DNA of 64,000 bases, taken from Claveliimonas acetigenes (GTDB lineage: Bacteria > Bacillota > Clostridia > Lachnospirales > Lachnospiraceae). The position numbers and the translations under genes were made by a program. Under the pieces are notes generated by a model. That model worked only from the letters and a program-made list of their open reading frames with translations. It searched no databases and was not told where the DNA came from. The DNA lies in NCBI RefSeq assembly GCF_025567385.1, contig NZ_JAOQJU010000010.1:37106-101105 (forward strand), given 5' to 3'. Positions within the stretch are counted from its first letter, which is position 1. Each line of letters starts with the position of its first letter. Of the stretch, positions 27,601 through 35,195 are shown one piece after another.

Positions 27601-28120
27601 GTTTCAACTGATCTGATGATGCAGATCCGTTTTTGATTGCTGTTACCAGCTTACTGCCCAGGACGTCCGCATAATCATCCACGTCCGCTCCCAGAGCGTC
27701 AAATAATTTGCTGAGGCGTTCGGTGTTCGTAGCCAGTCTGTCCTGTTCGGTATTTAATCCGTCCAGTTCTGACTGATACCGGCTCAATGTTGCCTTGGTT
27801 GCCTCAACTTCTCGCTGGAAAGCCATGTACTCCTCCTGGCCAATCTTTCCGGCCTCCAGAGCTGCTGTCACATCTTTCTGTGCCGCCTCCAGCGTGTCCA
27901 ATTTGCTTGCTGTGTCTGCTATCGCATTTTTCAGTAATTCCTGTTTTTGCGCTACCAGTACCGTATTTGATGGATCTAATTTCAGCAGAGTGTTCACGTC
28001 TTTCAGCTGTGCCTGAGTATTTTTCAGCTTGTCGTTTACACCGCTTAGGGCTTTCTGCAGGCCCGTGGTATCTCCGCCGATTTCAATCGTTATTCCTTTG
28101 ATATTCCGGCCTGCCGCCAT
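24674..28120 (-). CDS. tail tape measure protein, 1148 aa
   Basis: Long helical protein setting tail length. The N-terminus (IKGITIEIGGDTTGLQKALS) is typical of phage tape measures and is followed by coiled coil. Hydrophobic segments lie around residues 590-650. Two tandem Trp-rich repeats of about 43 residues follow (each with SICSFFTxTIPQAW and IPEWWSGIWQQV), then WENLKxSVVQTA repeats. The ribosome site CTAAGGAGG lies only about 10 nt inside the flank of the RIT element, which has therefore separated this gene from its operon partners without breaking it. Confidence 0.92.
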   Translation of the reverse strand: MAAGRNIKGITIEIGGDTTGLQKALSGVNDKLKNTQAQLKDVNTLLKLDPSNTVLVAQKQELLKNAIADTASKLDTLEAAQKDVTAALEAGKIGQEEYMAFQREVEATKATLSRYQSELDGLNTEQDRLATNTERLSKLFDALGADVDDYADVLGSKLVTAIKNGSASSDQLKLAIEKIGRSATDGKADIKQMTDALDTVDDGQAIRNLIQDLKEAGAQADDTAEQLDEMGKTLTAGTLMEAADQISGLGDKITELGDKAKDAFLETQDATVKASTYFGETGKAAEETAGVIKDVYAEGVGDSMDSVSNAVITVKKNLKDLDETTLTHLTEQAITLDELYGIDMNETLRGVNSLMEQYGLTAQQAMDYIVKGTQNGLDKTNELGDNLSEYSGKFAQAGYSAQEYFQLLQNGLDNGAYNLDKVNDAINEVTTRLVDGTIADSLSKIDEKTGEVQAGTGGWSKEVEDVFKQWQQGGATQKDVIDAIVTDIQNTENQQDKLNKAALAFGTMAEDGNAKFIESLTTVGDTYDNVAGSAENMFDQSTTDSQTFEASMRQLEQSLVPLGEALMNLANNIIPPIASGIKTIGEFFGKLPEPVQNFVVILGAVIAAFTTLAPAILAVINIVSMLGVATLGPIIGIIAGVAAAITAIIAIVKNWGAISEWFGDLWVKVKEKCSQVWESICSFFTETIPQAWDSLVSKFQSIPEWWSGIWQQVGDFFSQIWQSICSFFTDTIPQAWQNVVSWFQGIPEWWSGIWQQVADFFSGIWQSMMENPVLSSIVTTIQELWQNAVTTLQGIWSGLTEIASGAWELLKNTILAPVLLLIDLVTGDFTQLASDAQNIWQNIQDAASQIWSGIQQVVTSFAEGLVTHVVTLVTGFMDTLSSLWDMIKQTALNTWENLKNSVVQTATNLKDSAIQALQNLKESAYQKWQEMKQNAHDSWENLKSSVVQTAQNLKESAVQAFHNMVSGIGNALSSLGSTVRNGFWSAISFITSLPSQAVQWGRDFIDGIVSGIRNAIGRVRDAVSDVASTIRSFLHFSVPDEGPLTEYESWMPDFMQGLAKGIEKSKSVVADAIEGVSKDMTINANAMMDQSNAKRTNAIMNITSLLAQYLPYLAKSLNIEWDTGGVAAKLARDMDRELGILAEEGGFL

Positions 28121-28286
28121 CCTGTTCCACCTCCTTAGAACTTGTCAAATTATCAGCACCTTATAAAAATCAGCACCTTTTTCCAAATGTCAGCGTTTTA
28201 ACTGAATTCAAGTCGAAAAGGTGCTGATTTTATTTCTGCCCTTCGTTACCATACTATATAACACTATTTTACAGGAGGTAACGCTT

Positions 28287-30509
28287 ATGATTTTTTCTTT
28301 TTGGCAGGAACATCTTGATGAGTTCCTTGACAGCATGTGTGAACAGGGATTCTGCACAAAAGTAATCTCTGCTCACAAACGATTCGCACTATCCTTAGAG
28401 GAAGATGCGACTGTTCATGGCTGGCAAACCTACGAGGATGTGCGAAATTACTACAGTCTGCTTCCAGGCCTGAAGGACAAGACCAGGTGGTTTAAGCTCT
28501 CTATTATCAAGAAGCTGGAAGCTTTTCATCTGCTTGGACAAAAACCAGAGCATCGTATTGTTAAGGAGCATGTTCACGTTACTGCACCAACACGAAGCAA
28601 GGGAAGACTCAATCTTTTTCCATTGTGCGATCAATTAGACGATTTCCTCGCTTTTTTTATTCAGCAGGGACGCTGTGATGAAACTGTATTATCCATCCGC
28701 CGGACAGTCTCTTACATTATCACAATGTCCGCCTCTAACTCATGGGATACCTATCAAGATATCAAAGATTGGTATTTCGAGAAAAAACTTACAACCAAGT
28801 ACCTTGATAAAATATACCGGATTATTGACCATATGGAGTACTGGCAGCTGAATGGCACCCTGATTGGTTGGGATGACCACGGTATGGTCAATGTAAGAAA
28901 ACGAAGGTTTCTCACCGTTCCAGATGAAAAAATGTCCGTTGAGCCAAGCCTTGGCGATTTCGATCTTTCCTATGTCCAGATCCACTTAGATGAGTTTCTG
29001 GAATGCATGAAGGATAGGGGCTATAGCGAATCTTCATTGAAAGTAAACAAGAATAATCTAAAGCGTATCATCATGCTTTCCAGGAGCATCAGATGGGATT
29101 CTATCGATGAAATCCTTGAATGGAATGAACGCCGCCCAATCAGCACCAGTCATATGGACTCCACTAGGAAAACTCTTGAAAAACTCTCATGCTGGCTGTC
29201 TACAGGGGATGTCCCGGAGCATCCATCCATTCAAATGAAGCTTGAATCACGAGTACAGAGCCTCGGAGAGCTTGATCTTTCATTCTGGCAGGATCATCTC
29301 GATGGATTGCTTGCATACATGAAAGATCATGGATACTGCGAGGACTATCGCAAAAAACTGTATTTCCATACCCGCAGGCTTGTCATCCTCTCACGTGAAG
29401 TTGAATGGAATTCTTACGAAGACATCTGGAACTGGTTTTCATCACGCAGCTTCGGGAAATGTTATCTTCATGATATTCGGAGCATCCTTGGAATCCTCGA
29501 TGAGTTCCACCGCCTGGGTATTATGCCCAACAACAGAGCAACGCAGAATCCGCTTTGCCCACGTGGGAACTGTTATTCGAAGCTTGTTCCCGAATACAAA
29601 GCTCTGGTGGACTATGCCTGTGAAGATGAAAAGCGGCGTGGTCTTAAGCCTAATACCATCAAATGTACGAAGACAAAAGCATCTTCGTTTTTATATTCTC
29701 TCCAGCAGAGGGGAGTTGAGCGGTTGATCGATGTGGCTGAAGAAGATGTACTTGCCTTTTTCTACACGGATGGAGTTTACCTCCGCGGACAGTCAACCGC
29801 ATCCAGGATATCCTTGTTTTTCCGTACATGCGTCCCGTTAAATCCTAATGAGTGCAGGAGGATTGGAATGTACGTTCCGAAGTACCATTCCAGCCGGAAA
29901 ACAATACAATACCTCACAACGGACGAGAGCAACAAGTTCAGGAAGGCTCTTAATGACGAAGGCAACGGCCTGTCCTACAAGGAGAGAGCCATAGGCACCA
30001 TCATCTTCTATACAGGCATGCGAGGCTCTGACGTTTCATGCCTGAAACTTGACTCGGTAGACTTAAAGCATCGGACGATCAGCTTTACGCAGGAAAAAAC
30101 AGGAAATCCCGTAGTCCTTCCACTCAGTACCGTGGTAGGGAATGCCATTTATGATTACTGCACTATTGAACGCCCGCACACTGACAGTCTCTACCTCTTT
30201 CTATGTGACGCGGCTCCTTATAATACACTTGGAAAGGGCGGCATTGAATGGGCTGTTACAAAAATCATGATGGCTGCAGGGATCCGTCAGGAGGAAGGCG
30301 ATCGCAAGGGCGGGCATATCTTCCGCCACCGTGCAGCTTCAACCATGGCGGCTGGGAACATCCCTTCGCCTGTGATCAGTGCTGCATTGGGGCATTCTTC
30401 TCCGAAGTCGTTGGATGCCTATCTTTACGCAGATATGGAGCACATCCGGGAATGCTCGATCAGTCTTAAAAAGTATCCTGTGTCGAAGGAGGTGATCTCC
30501 CTTGGCTGA
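28287..30509 (+). CDS. ritA: RIT tyrosine recombinase A with four N-terminal repeats
   Basis: A 740-aa protein from ATG 28287 (CAGGAGGTAACGCTT upstream). The C-terminal catalytic domain has Arg579 (YTGMRGSDVS), a Lys near 604, H677-x-x-R680 (GGHIFRHRA), His703 (LGHSS) and the nucleophilic Tyr near 712-714 (AYLYAD). Before it is a core-binding domain (about 445-545). The N-terminal 430 residues are four related modules of about 85 residues (4-90, 111-194, 228-313, 342-427), each beginning like FWQDHLDGLLAYMKDHGY and with a WNSYEDIWNW-like segment. These make it much longer than a simple recombinase. Confidence 0.92.
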   Translation: MIFSFWQEHLDEFLDSMCEQGFCTKVISAHKRFALSLEEDATVHGWQTYEDVRNYYSLLPGLKDKTRWFKLSIIKKLEAFHLLGQKPEHRIVKEHVHVTAPTRSKGRLNLFPLCDQLDDFLAFFIQQGRCDETVLSIRRTVSYIITMSASNSWDTYQDIKDWYFEKKLTTKYLDKIYRIIDHMEYWQLNGTLIGWDDHGMVNVRKRRFLTVPDEKMSVEPSLGDFDLSYVQIHLDEFLECMKDRGYSESSLKVNKNNLKRIIMLSRSIRWDSIDEILEWNERRPISTSHMDSTRKTLEKLSCWLSTGDVPEHPSIQMKLESRVQSLGELDLSFWQDHLDGLLAYMKDHGYCEDYRKKLYFHTRRLVILSREVEWNSYEDIWNWFSSRSFGKCYLHDIRSILGILDEFHRLGIMPNNRATQNPLCPRGNCYSKLVPEYKALVDYACEDEKRRGLKPNTIKCTKTKASSFLYSLQQRGVERLIDVAEEDVLAFFYTDGVYLRGQSTASRISLFFRTCVPLNPNECRRIGMYVPKYHSSRKTIQYLTTDESNKFRKALNDEGNGLSYKERAIGTIIFYTGMRGSDVSCLKLDSVDLKHRTISFTQEKTGNPVVLPLSTVVGNAIYDYCTIERPHTDSLYLFLCDAAPYNTLGKGGIEWAVTKIMMAAGIRQEEGDRKGGHIFRHRAASTMAAGNIPSPVISAALGHSSPKSLDAYLYADMEHIRECSISLKKYPVSKEVISLG

Positions 30510-31470
30510 ATACAGTAAAGAAAGAGCTTCTATCTTTGAGCCGTTCATCAGGTATCGAGTCGCATCGAACAACTGGAATGAAGTTTATTCACAAACGATC
30601 CTGTATTTCGACCGTTTCTGTTCCGAGAACTATCCCGGTGTGAAAGGGATAACGCAGGAGATGATTAATGGATGGTGCATTCAAAGACCTACGGAGCAGA
30701 AACGTTCTTTTATTGACAGATGTCAGTCCGCTCTTAGGCTGATAGAGTATTTACAGAATCGCAACCTTACATCTGTTGTAAAACCAGAAATGCCACCGGC
30801 ACCGCCAAAGACACACATACCACATGCATTTTCCGAAGAAGAACTCTGTCGTTTCTTCAGCAGATGCGATGAAAATGTCAAAACCGCTCGCGACCAAAGC
30901 AGTCGCTTTATTGCCCTTAGCGCATCCGTGGAATTCCGGCTATTGTATAGCAGCGGTATGCGGCCAACGGAGACCCGCCTTCTTCGCACAGAGAATGTCG
31001 ACCTTGCAAGAGGCATAATCAATGTGAAAGAAACAAAGGGAAATCAGCAGCACTATGTGGCTTTACATGACGATGCCATCCAGTTGTTGCGGGACTATGA
31101 TGCTGTTGCATCAAAGCGCTTTCCATCACGCATTATTTTCTTTCCTATGAATTCGAAGAATCCAGACATGCCCATTTCACCTGACATGCTGGATTATCAT
31201 TTTCATAAGGTGTGGGATAAGGTCAACGGGTCATCAGCGGTTCCTTATGATTTCCGACATAATTATGCGATAGAAAACATCAATTCATGGATTAATTCCG
31301 GATTTGAGTTCCATGATAAGCTTGTGTTTTTGAGCAAAAGTATGGGGCACACATCCCTTGAAAGCACCAAATACTACTATTCCATCGTCCCTGCACTGGC
31401 AGATATTTTACAGAAAACAACCGAAGCTGGGTTCGATGAGATTGTACCGGAGGTGCCGGATTATGAGTAG
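30502..31470 (+). CDS. ritB: RIT tyrosine recombinase B
   Basis: A 322-aa protein starting at TTG 30502, overlapping the ritA stop (CTTGGCTGA), which indicates coupled translation. The catalytic domain shows Arg in YSSGMRPTETR, the second box PYDFRHNYA, His in MGHTSLES and Tyr in TKYYYSIV. The first His of the usual H-x-x-R box is Tyr here. It acts with RitA and RitC in moving the element. Confidence 0.9.
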   Translation: MAEYSKERASIFEPFIRYRVASNNWNEVYSQTILYFDRFCSENYPGVKGITQEMINGWCIQRPTEQKRSFIDRCQSALRLIEYLQNRNLTSVVKPEMPPAPPKTHIPHAFSEEELCRFFSRCDENVKTARDQSSRFIALSASVEFRLLYSSGMRPTETRLLRTENVDLARGIINVKETKGNQQHYVALHDDAIQLLRDYDAVASKRFPSRIIFFPMNSKNPDMPISPDMLDYHFHKVWDKVNGSSAVPYDFRHNYAIENINSWINSGFEFHDKLVFLSKSMGHTSLESTKYYYSIVPALADILQKTTEAGFDEIVPEVPDYE

Positions 31471-32509
31471 GATCAATTCAAAATCTTTTGACCTTGCACG
31501 TGCCATATCGGAATTCCTTACGGATTATGCGCCAATGCACCTTACCAACAGCGAGCACACACTGCATTCTTATGAGACGGCCATAACCCTATATATCGGG
31601 TATCTTGAAAACGAATGCGGTATAAAACCGGCAAACTTCAGTCCGCAGTGCTTTGAAGAGACAAAGGTTGAAGGCTGGATGGAATGGCTTTCGAATGAGC
31701 GAGGCTGCAGCCCGCAGTCATGCAACACGAGGCTTTCCTCTTTCCGGAAGTTTATAAAATATCTTTCGTCAAGGAATCCGAAATATCTGTATCTTCTTGA
31801 TGAGGTATCGAAGGTTCCTCTCCGCAAAAAAACCAAGAAAAAAGTATCTGGACTTAGCCGTGAGGCAATAAAGGTAATTCTTGCCGAACCCGATACCACA
31901 CATAAAACGGGAATTCGCGACCTTGCCTTAATGGTCATTCTTTATGCGACAGCGGCGCGGATTGACGAGATCCTTTCTATCCGTATAAAAGAGCTGAAGC
32001 TGGATATCGAAAAGCCTTATGTCGTAATAATCGGTAAAGGTGATAAAGTACGGACACTTTATCTGCTTCCCAAGGCGGTGGCGCATATCAGGCTATATAT
32101 AAAGGTTTTTCATGGCTCGAATCCAAAACCGGATTCTTTCCTGTTTTTTTCCAGGAATAAAGGAACTATGGAAAAGCTGTCCCAGTCAGCAGTCCGGAAG
32201 ATGATGAAGAAATATGCCAGTGCCTGTCATGAAAAGTGTGCAGATGTTCCCTTGGACCTCCATGCGCATCAGTTTCGGCACGCAAAGGCTTCACACTGGC
32301 TTGAGGATGGTATGAACATCGCTCAGATTTCATTCCTTCTTGGCCATTCGCAGCTTGAAACAACCATGATTTACCTGGATATAACAACGGAACAGGAGGC
32401 TGCGGCACTTGCCACCCTCGAAGATGAAAGTGACCGCAACGCTGTCCCGAAGTGGAATCCCGACACTGATAGTTTATCTTCAATCTGTGGTTTGAGAAAG
32501 TTGCAGTAA
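31463..32509 (+). CDS. ritC: RIT tyrosine recombinase C
   Basis: A 348-aa protein from ATG 31463, overlapping ritB by 8 nt. The N-terminal SAM-like core-binding domain is about residues 10-110. The catalytic domain has Arg in TAARIDEIL, HAHQFRHAK (H-x-x-R), LGHSQLETT and Tyr in MIYLDIT. All key residues are present. The right end of the element follows directly. Confidence 0.9.
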   Translation: MSRINSKSFDLARAISEFLTDYAPMHLTNSEHTLHSYETAITLYIGYLENECGIKPANFSPQCFEETKVEGWMEWLSNERGCSPQSCNTRLSSFRKFIKYLSSRNPKYLYLLDEVSKVPLRKKTKKKVSGLSREAIKVILAEPDTTHKTGIRDLALMVILYATAARIDEILSIRIKELKLDIEKPYVVIIGKGDKVRTLYLLPKAVAHIRLYIKVFHGSNPKPDSFLFFSRNKGTMEKLSQSAVRKMMKKYASACHEKCADVPLDLHAHQFRHAKASHWLEDGMNIAQISFLLGHSQLETTMIYLDITTEQEAAALATLEDESDRNAVPKWNPDTDSLSSICGLRKLQ

Positions 32510-32597
32510 AACTAATCAGCACCTTTTCGTATGATAATCCAGACGAATGGTTTCATCAAGACAAAAGGTGCTGATTTTTATAAGGTGCTGATAATTC

Positions 32598-32623
32598 GAT
32601 AAATGGTGAATTCACCATTTATC
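32598..32623. repeat. 26-bp perfect palindrome abutting the RIT element
   Basis: Two 13-nt arms (GATAAATGGTGAA and its complement), one base outside the right end of the RIT element. The stop codon of the frameshifted tail chaperone (32612-32614) is at its centre. It may be the insertion target or a phage terminator. Confidence 0.85.
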
Positions 32624-33162
32624 AAAATCCTCCTGTGTTGCCATCTTCGGATATTTGTATGAATCATTCTGTTGCTCAGTAAACATATCCATGACCATTC
32701 CGACCGTTAGCAGATCAAGATCCCGGATAGAGATTCCGACCTGACAGCATCTCAGGAGGAACAGTGGAGTATTTAACTCCCGGCTACTCGGTCTAAGTTT
32801 TTTTTTGCCTGACTTTTTGTCTCCTCATTCATATGCCAGAGTTCCAGAATGGCAGGCAGGATCTGGTAAATAGAGAATGTGTTGAACTGCTCCAGCCAGT
32901 CCATAATGTCCGGCGGCACATTCTCCGGATCCGCGTGCTGTGCCATGACATACGCGATATTTTCAAACATTTCCAGGTCCTCAATCGGAATCTCACTTGA
33001 CTCCTTATCCTCTTTTTTTCCTTTCTTTTTCACAGACTTTGCAATTTTCTGCAAATCCACGAAAAGATCTCTGCGGAATTTCATCCGGTAGATTCTCGGC
33101 ACCGCTGCGGATGCCTTGAACTCTACCTCTCTGCCATCAATTTCCACCTTTTTTCTCAGCAT
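32612..33162 (-). CDS. tail assembly chaperone, long form by -1 frameshift (gpGT-like)
   Basis: The short product (33162-32773, 129 aa, begins MLRKKVEIDGREVEFKAS) is a siphovirus tail assembly chaperone of the gpG type, immediately downstream of the major tail protein. Near its end the sequence A AAA AAC (minus strand; 32797-32803) is a canonical -1 slippery heptamer. Slipping there opens a 61-codon extension to 32612 rich in hydrophobic residues (GISIRDLDLLTVGMVMDMFT), giving 183 aa. This matches the conserved G/GT arrangement needed for tail assembly. The extension ends just before the RIT element, so both forms survive the insertion. Confidence 0.85.
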
Positions 33163-33174
33163 GATCTATCCCTC

Positions 33175-33789
33175 CTATTTCTTTATTTCAGCTGTCTGTG
33201 CCGCCTCGCTTGTCACGGCAACCGGCTCATATACTTTGTTGTACCAACCTGTATATGTTCCATCTGCTGTGTCCGGTCCTGTCTGTACTTTTACCAGACC
33301 GTCTTTTCTCGGACTGTTTGTGATTGTCAGTGTCTCTGTTCCAGGGTCTACTGTCTCCTCTTTTGTCTCGGATGCAATAGACGGTCTTGTGCAGGTGCAG
33401 TTATATAAGCATCTGCGGATTGCTTTCACATCTCCATCAAACTCAAACAGTAGAGCGAACGGATTTGTTGTTTTGTCTGCATTTTCCGCAAGGACGCCAT
33501 TTTTGTCCTGTTCTTCATTGAGAATTTCCACGCGGAACCAGCTCGGAATGAGTGCCATTTCCAGATCTCCCTCATATCCGTTGTTTGCGCTTGTCACATA
33601 GTACGCAATTCCGTCTGCGTAGAACTTGGAAATCTCTCCCTGTGCGTCCATGCTGATGCTGACCGCTCCAGGAATACTTTTCGGAGTATCATACGTGTAT
33701 GTAGTAGCTCCCTCTGTGGTCTTTTCTGTCTGCTTGGCCACATGAACGTTTTTAATGTTGTACTTGACTTTGTTCTCTGCTCCAGTCAT
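33175..33789 (-). CDS. major tail tube protein
   Basis: A 204-aa protein. It has YNIKNVHVAKQTE, then SIPGAVSISMDAQGEISKFY and YYVTSANNGYEGDLEMALIP, typical of Firmicutes siphovirus major tail proteins (phi13-like). The C-terminus is a short extension. Order and spacing (tail terminator, tail tube, chaperone) agree. Confidence 0.88.
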   Translation of the reverse strand: MTGAENKVKYNIKNVHVAKQTEKTTEGATTYTYDTPKSIPGAVSISMDAQGEISKFYADGIAYYVTSANNGYEGDLEMALIPSWFRVEILNEEQDKNGVLAENADKTTNPFALLFEFDGDVKAIRRCLYNCTCTRPSIASETKEETVDPGTETLTITNSPRKDGLVKVQTGPDTADGTYTGWYNKVYEPVAVTSEAAQTAEIKK

Positions 33790-33792
33790 TTT

Positions 33793-34119
33793 CTATACCT
33801 CCATTTCATATAGCGACTCCCACATTTTCTCCGACTCCAGCCACCCAGAGGCTGTCTGCTCCCAGGCAATGTCATGTTTGTCCAGGATTTCCTCCAACTT
33901 TTTCTCCAGCTCCCAGTCTTTGTCATCTGTGTAGAGTTCAATATCCAGTTTCGTTATCTTTTTGTATGTCTTGCCATCTGCGAAAAAATTATCTGTTCCC
34001 GGTGTCAGCCATACAACAATAGGGAGCGGGATGTCCTGCATCTCTTTCTGTGTGAAATGATGATATCTGAACGGGATTCCCATTTCTCCCAGTATCTGTT
34101 CAATTTGATCTTTGGTCAT
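33793..34119 (-). CDS. tail terminator / tail completion protein, 108 aa
   Basis: Begins MTKDQIEQILGEMGIPFRYH, with LPIVVWLTPGTDNFFADGKTY and KKLTKLDIELYTDDKDWELE-like sequence typical of siphovirus tail terminators that cap the tail tube. It overlaps the gp10-like gene by 4 nt. Confidence 0.75.
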   Translation of the reverse strand: MTKDQIEQILGEMGIPFRYHHFTQKEMQDIPLPIVVWLTPGTDNFFADGKTYKKITKLDIELYTDDKDWELEKKLEEILDKHDIAWEQTASGWLESEKMWESLYEMEV

Positions 34120-34487
34120 AATCTCGTCCTCAGCTCCTTTTCCAGCTCATCTACTGCTGCCTCCTCAGCAGGTGCAATATGCACTATGGCCTTGGTTCTT
34201 CCACCGCCCCGTTTCTGGTGTCCTTTTTCCAGGAGGTGTGTCAGAGCGTATTCCGGTTTTTCCGCATGGACAACCATTGTATGCTTTGTCCGTTTGGTCT
34301 CTCCTGTCCCGTAAGTCCATGACGCTGCATAGTCTCCTGTCAGCTTAGGAGATGTTTTATTCAGCATTTTGGCCGTATCCGCGGCAACTTCCTTGGATAC
34401 TTTTTCAACCTCCAGGCCAACCGCAACGCCATAATTGTCCAGCTCTTTCATGACAGCCTTGGTCAGATCTCCAATTTTAACCGCCAC
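34116..34487 (-). CDS. HK97 gp10-like tail component
   Basis: A 123-aa protein. GDYAASWTYGTGETKRTKH and PEYALTHLLEKGHQKRGGG are typical of the HK97 gp10 family of neck/tail proteins. It sits between the head-closure and tail-terminator genes, as in HK97-like phages. Confidence 0.85.
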   Translation of the reverse strand: MAVKIGDLTKAVMKELDNYGVAVGLEVEKVSKEVAADTAKMLNKTSPKLTGDYAASWTYGTGETKRTKHTMVVHAEKPEYALTHLLEKGHQKRGGGRTKAIVHIAPAEEAAVDELEKELRTRL

Positions 34488-34905
34488 CAGAATCCCTCCC
34501 GTCTTTGAATGGGTGCACCAGTTTTTCCAGCGACAGATACAGCGCTGGTGGTTTCGTGTCGTACTTCGGCTGTACCTGCTTAATCTGATAATGTCCGGCC
34601 CGGTCTTTCATCTCTGACTCATCAAATGTCATATTGTCCCATAACCAGTCCGTCTCGTTTTCCAGAATAATCACATCATTGACCTCGATCTGCTCCGCAT
34701 CCAGTACCTCCAATGGAACTGCCAGGAGCTTATCCACCTGGTTTCCGGCCGTTTGTGCCTGCCAGTATCTTGTTACACCTACCGTCCTGTTTCCAAAACG
34801 TATATGCTCCAGCTTTGTTCTGGTCAGGCTTCGTTCGTCCGCTTCACAGATCGTCAGCAGGCCATCTCCAAAATTTTCAAAATGCTTACTACTGATCCGC
34901 GGCAT
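34477..34905 (-). CDS. head closure / head-tail joining protein, 142 aa
   Basis: Begins MPRISSKHFENFGDGLLTI. It has the segment KLEHIRFGNRTVGVTRYW and a C-terminal GHYQIKQVQPKYDTKPPAL. Proteins of this size in this place are head-closure (stopper) proteins. It overlaps both neighbours. Confidence 0.7.
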   Translation of the reverse strand: MPRISSKHFENFGDGLLTICEADERSLTRTKLEHIRFGNRTVGVTRYWQAQTAGNQVDKLLAVPLEVLDAEQIEVNDVIILENETDWLWDNMTFDESEMKDRAGHYQIKQVQPKYDTKPPALYLSLEKLVHPFKDGRDSGGG

Positions 34906-35188
34906 ATCCGTCCACCTTTCTGTCTATCTGCAGAGAAATGATCTCATCTCTGTAATTCTGCCAGAACTGTGGTATCTCCCCCGCTCTGGCATACATGACA
35001 TAATCAAAAAGGAGTGCTTTTTCCTGAGTTTCCTCATAGAAATTGCACTCCCCTATTTTTCCGCTTATGGCAGCCATTCCTCTTTTGACCATGCCCCTCA
35101 TCTTCTCATCTCCCAGGGAATCATCCCAGGTTATCTCCAGATAATTTTTGATCTCGTTTAGGAGCTTGTTGTCTTTATCGTCTGCCAT
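34889..35188 (-). CDS. head-tail connector (gp6-like adaptor), 99 aa
   Basis: All-helical: LLNEIKNYLEITWDDSLGDE, KMRGMVKRGMAAISGKIG, then ALLFDYVMYARAGEIPQFW. This is the profile of phage gp6-like adaptor proteins that bind the portal ring. It lies directly after the capsid gene. Confidence 0.82.
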   Translation of the reverse strand: MADDKDNKLLNEIKNYLEITWDDSLGDEKMRGMVKRGMAAISGKIGECNFYEETQEKALLFDYVMYARAGEIPQFWQNYRDEIISLQIDRKVDGYAADQ

Positions 35189-35195
35189 AATTCAT

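Larger units (their letters stand above)
28148..32596 (+). mobile_element. RIT (recombinase-in-trio) element, 4449 bp
   Basis: Perfect 34-bp terminal inverted repeats (28148-28181 and 32563-32596). Each end also holds an inner inverted copy of AAAAGGTGCTGATT (28216-28229; 32514-32527 inverted), so each end can fold into a stem with a 34-35 nt loop. Inside are exactly three overlapping tyrosine recombinase genes on the plus strand, opposite to the phage genes. This is the RIT architecture. It is inserted in the phage late operon between the tail-assembly-chaperone and tape-measure genes. Confidence 0.93.

Noticed and set aside
28148..32596. RIT recombinases as the phage integrase
   Set aside because: They lie on the opposite strand within the late operon and are enclosed by their own 34-bp inverted repeats, so they belong to an insertion and not to the phage.
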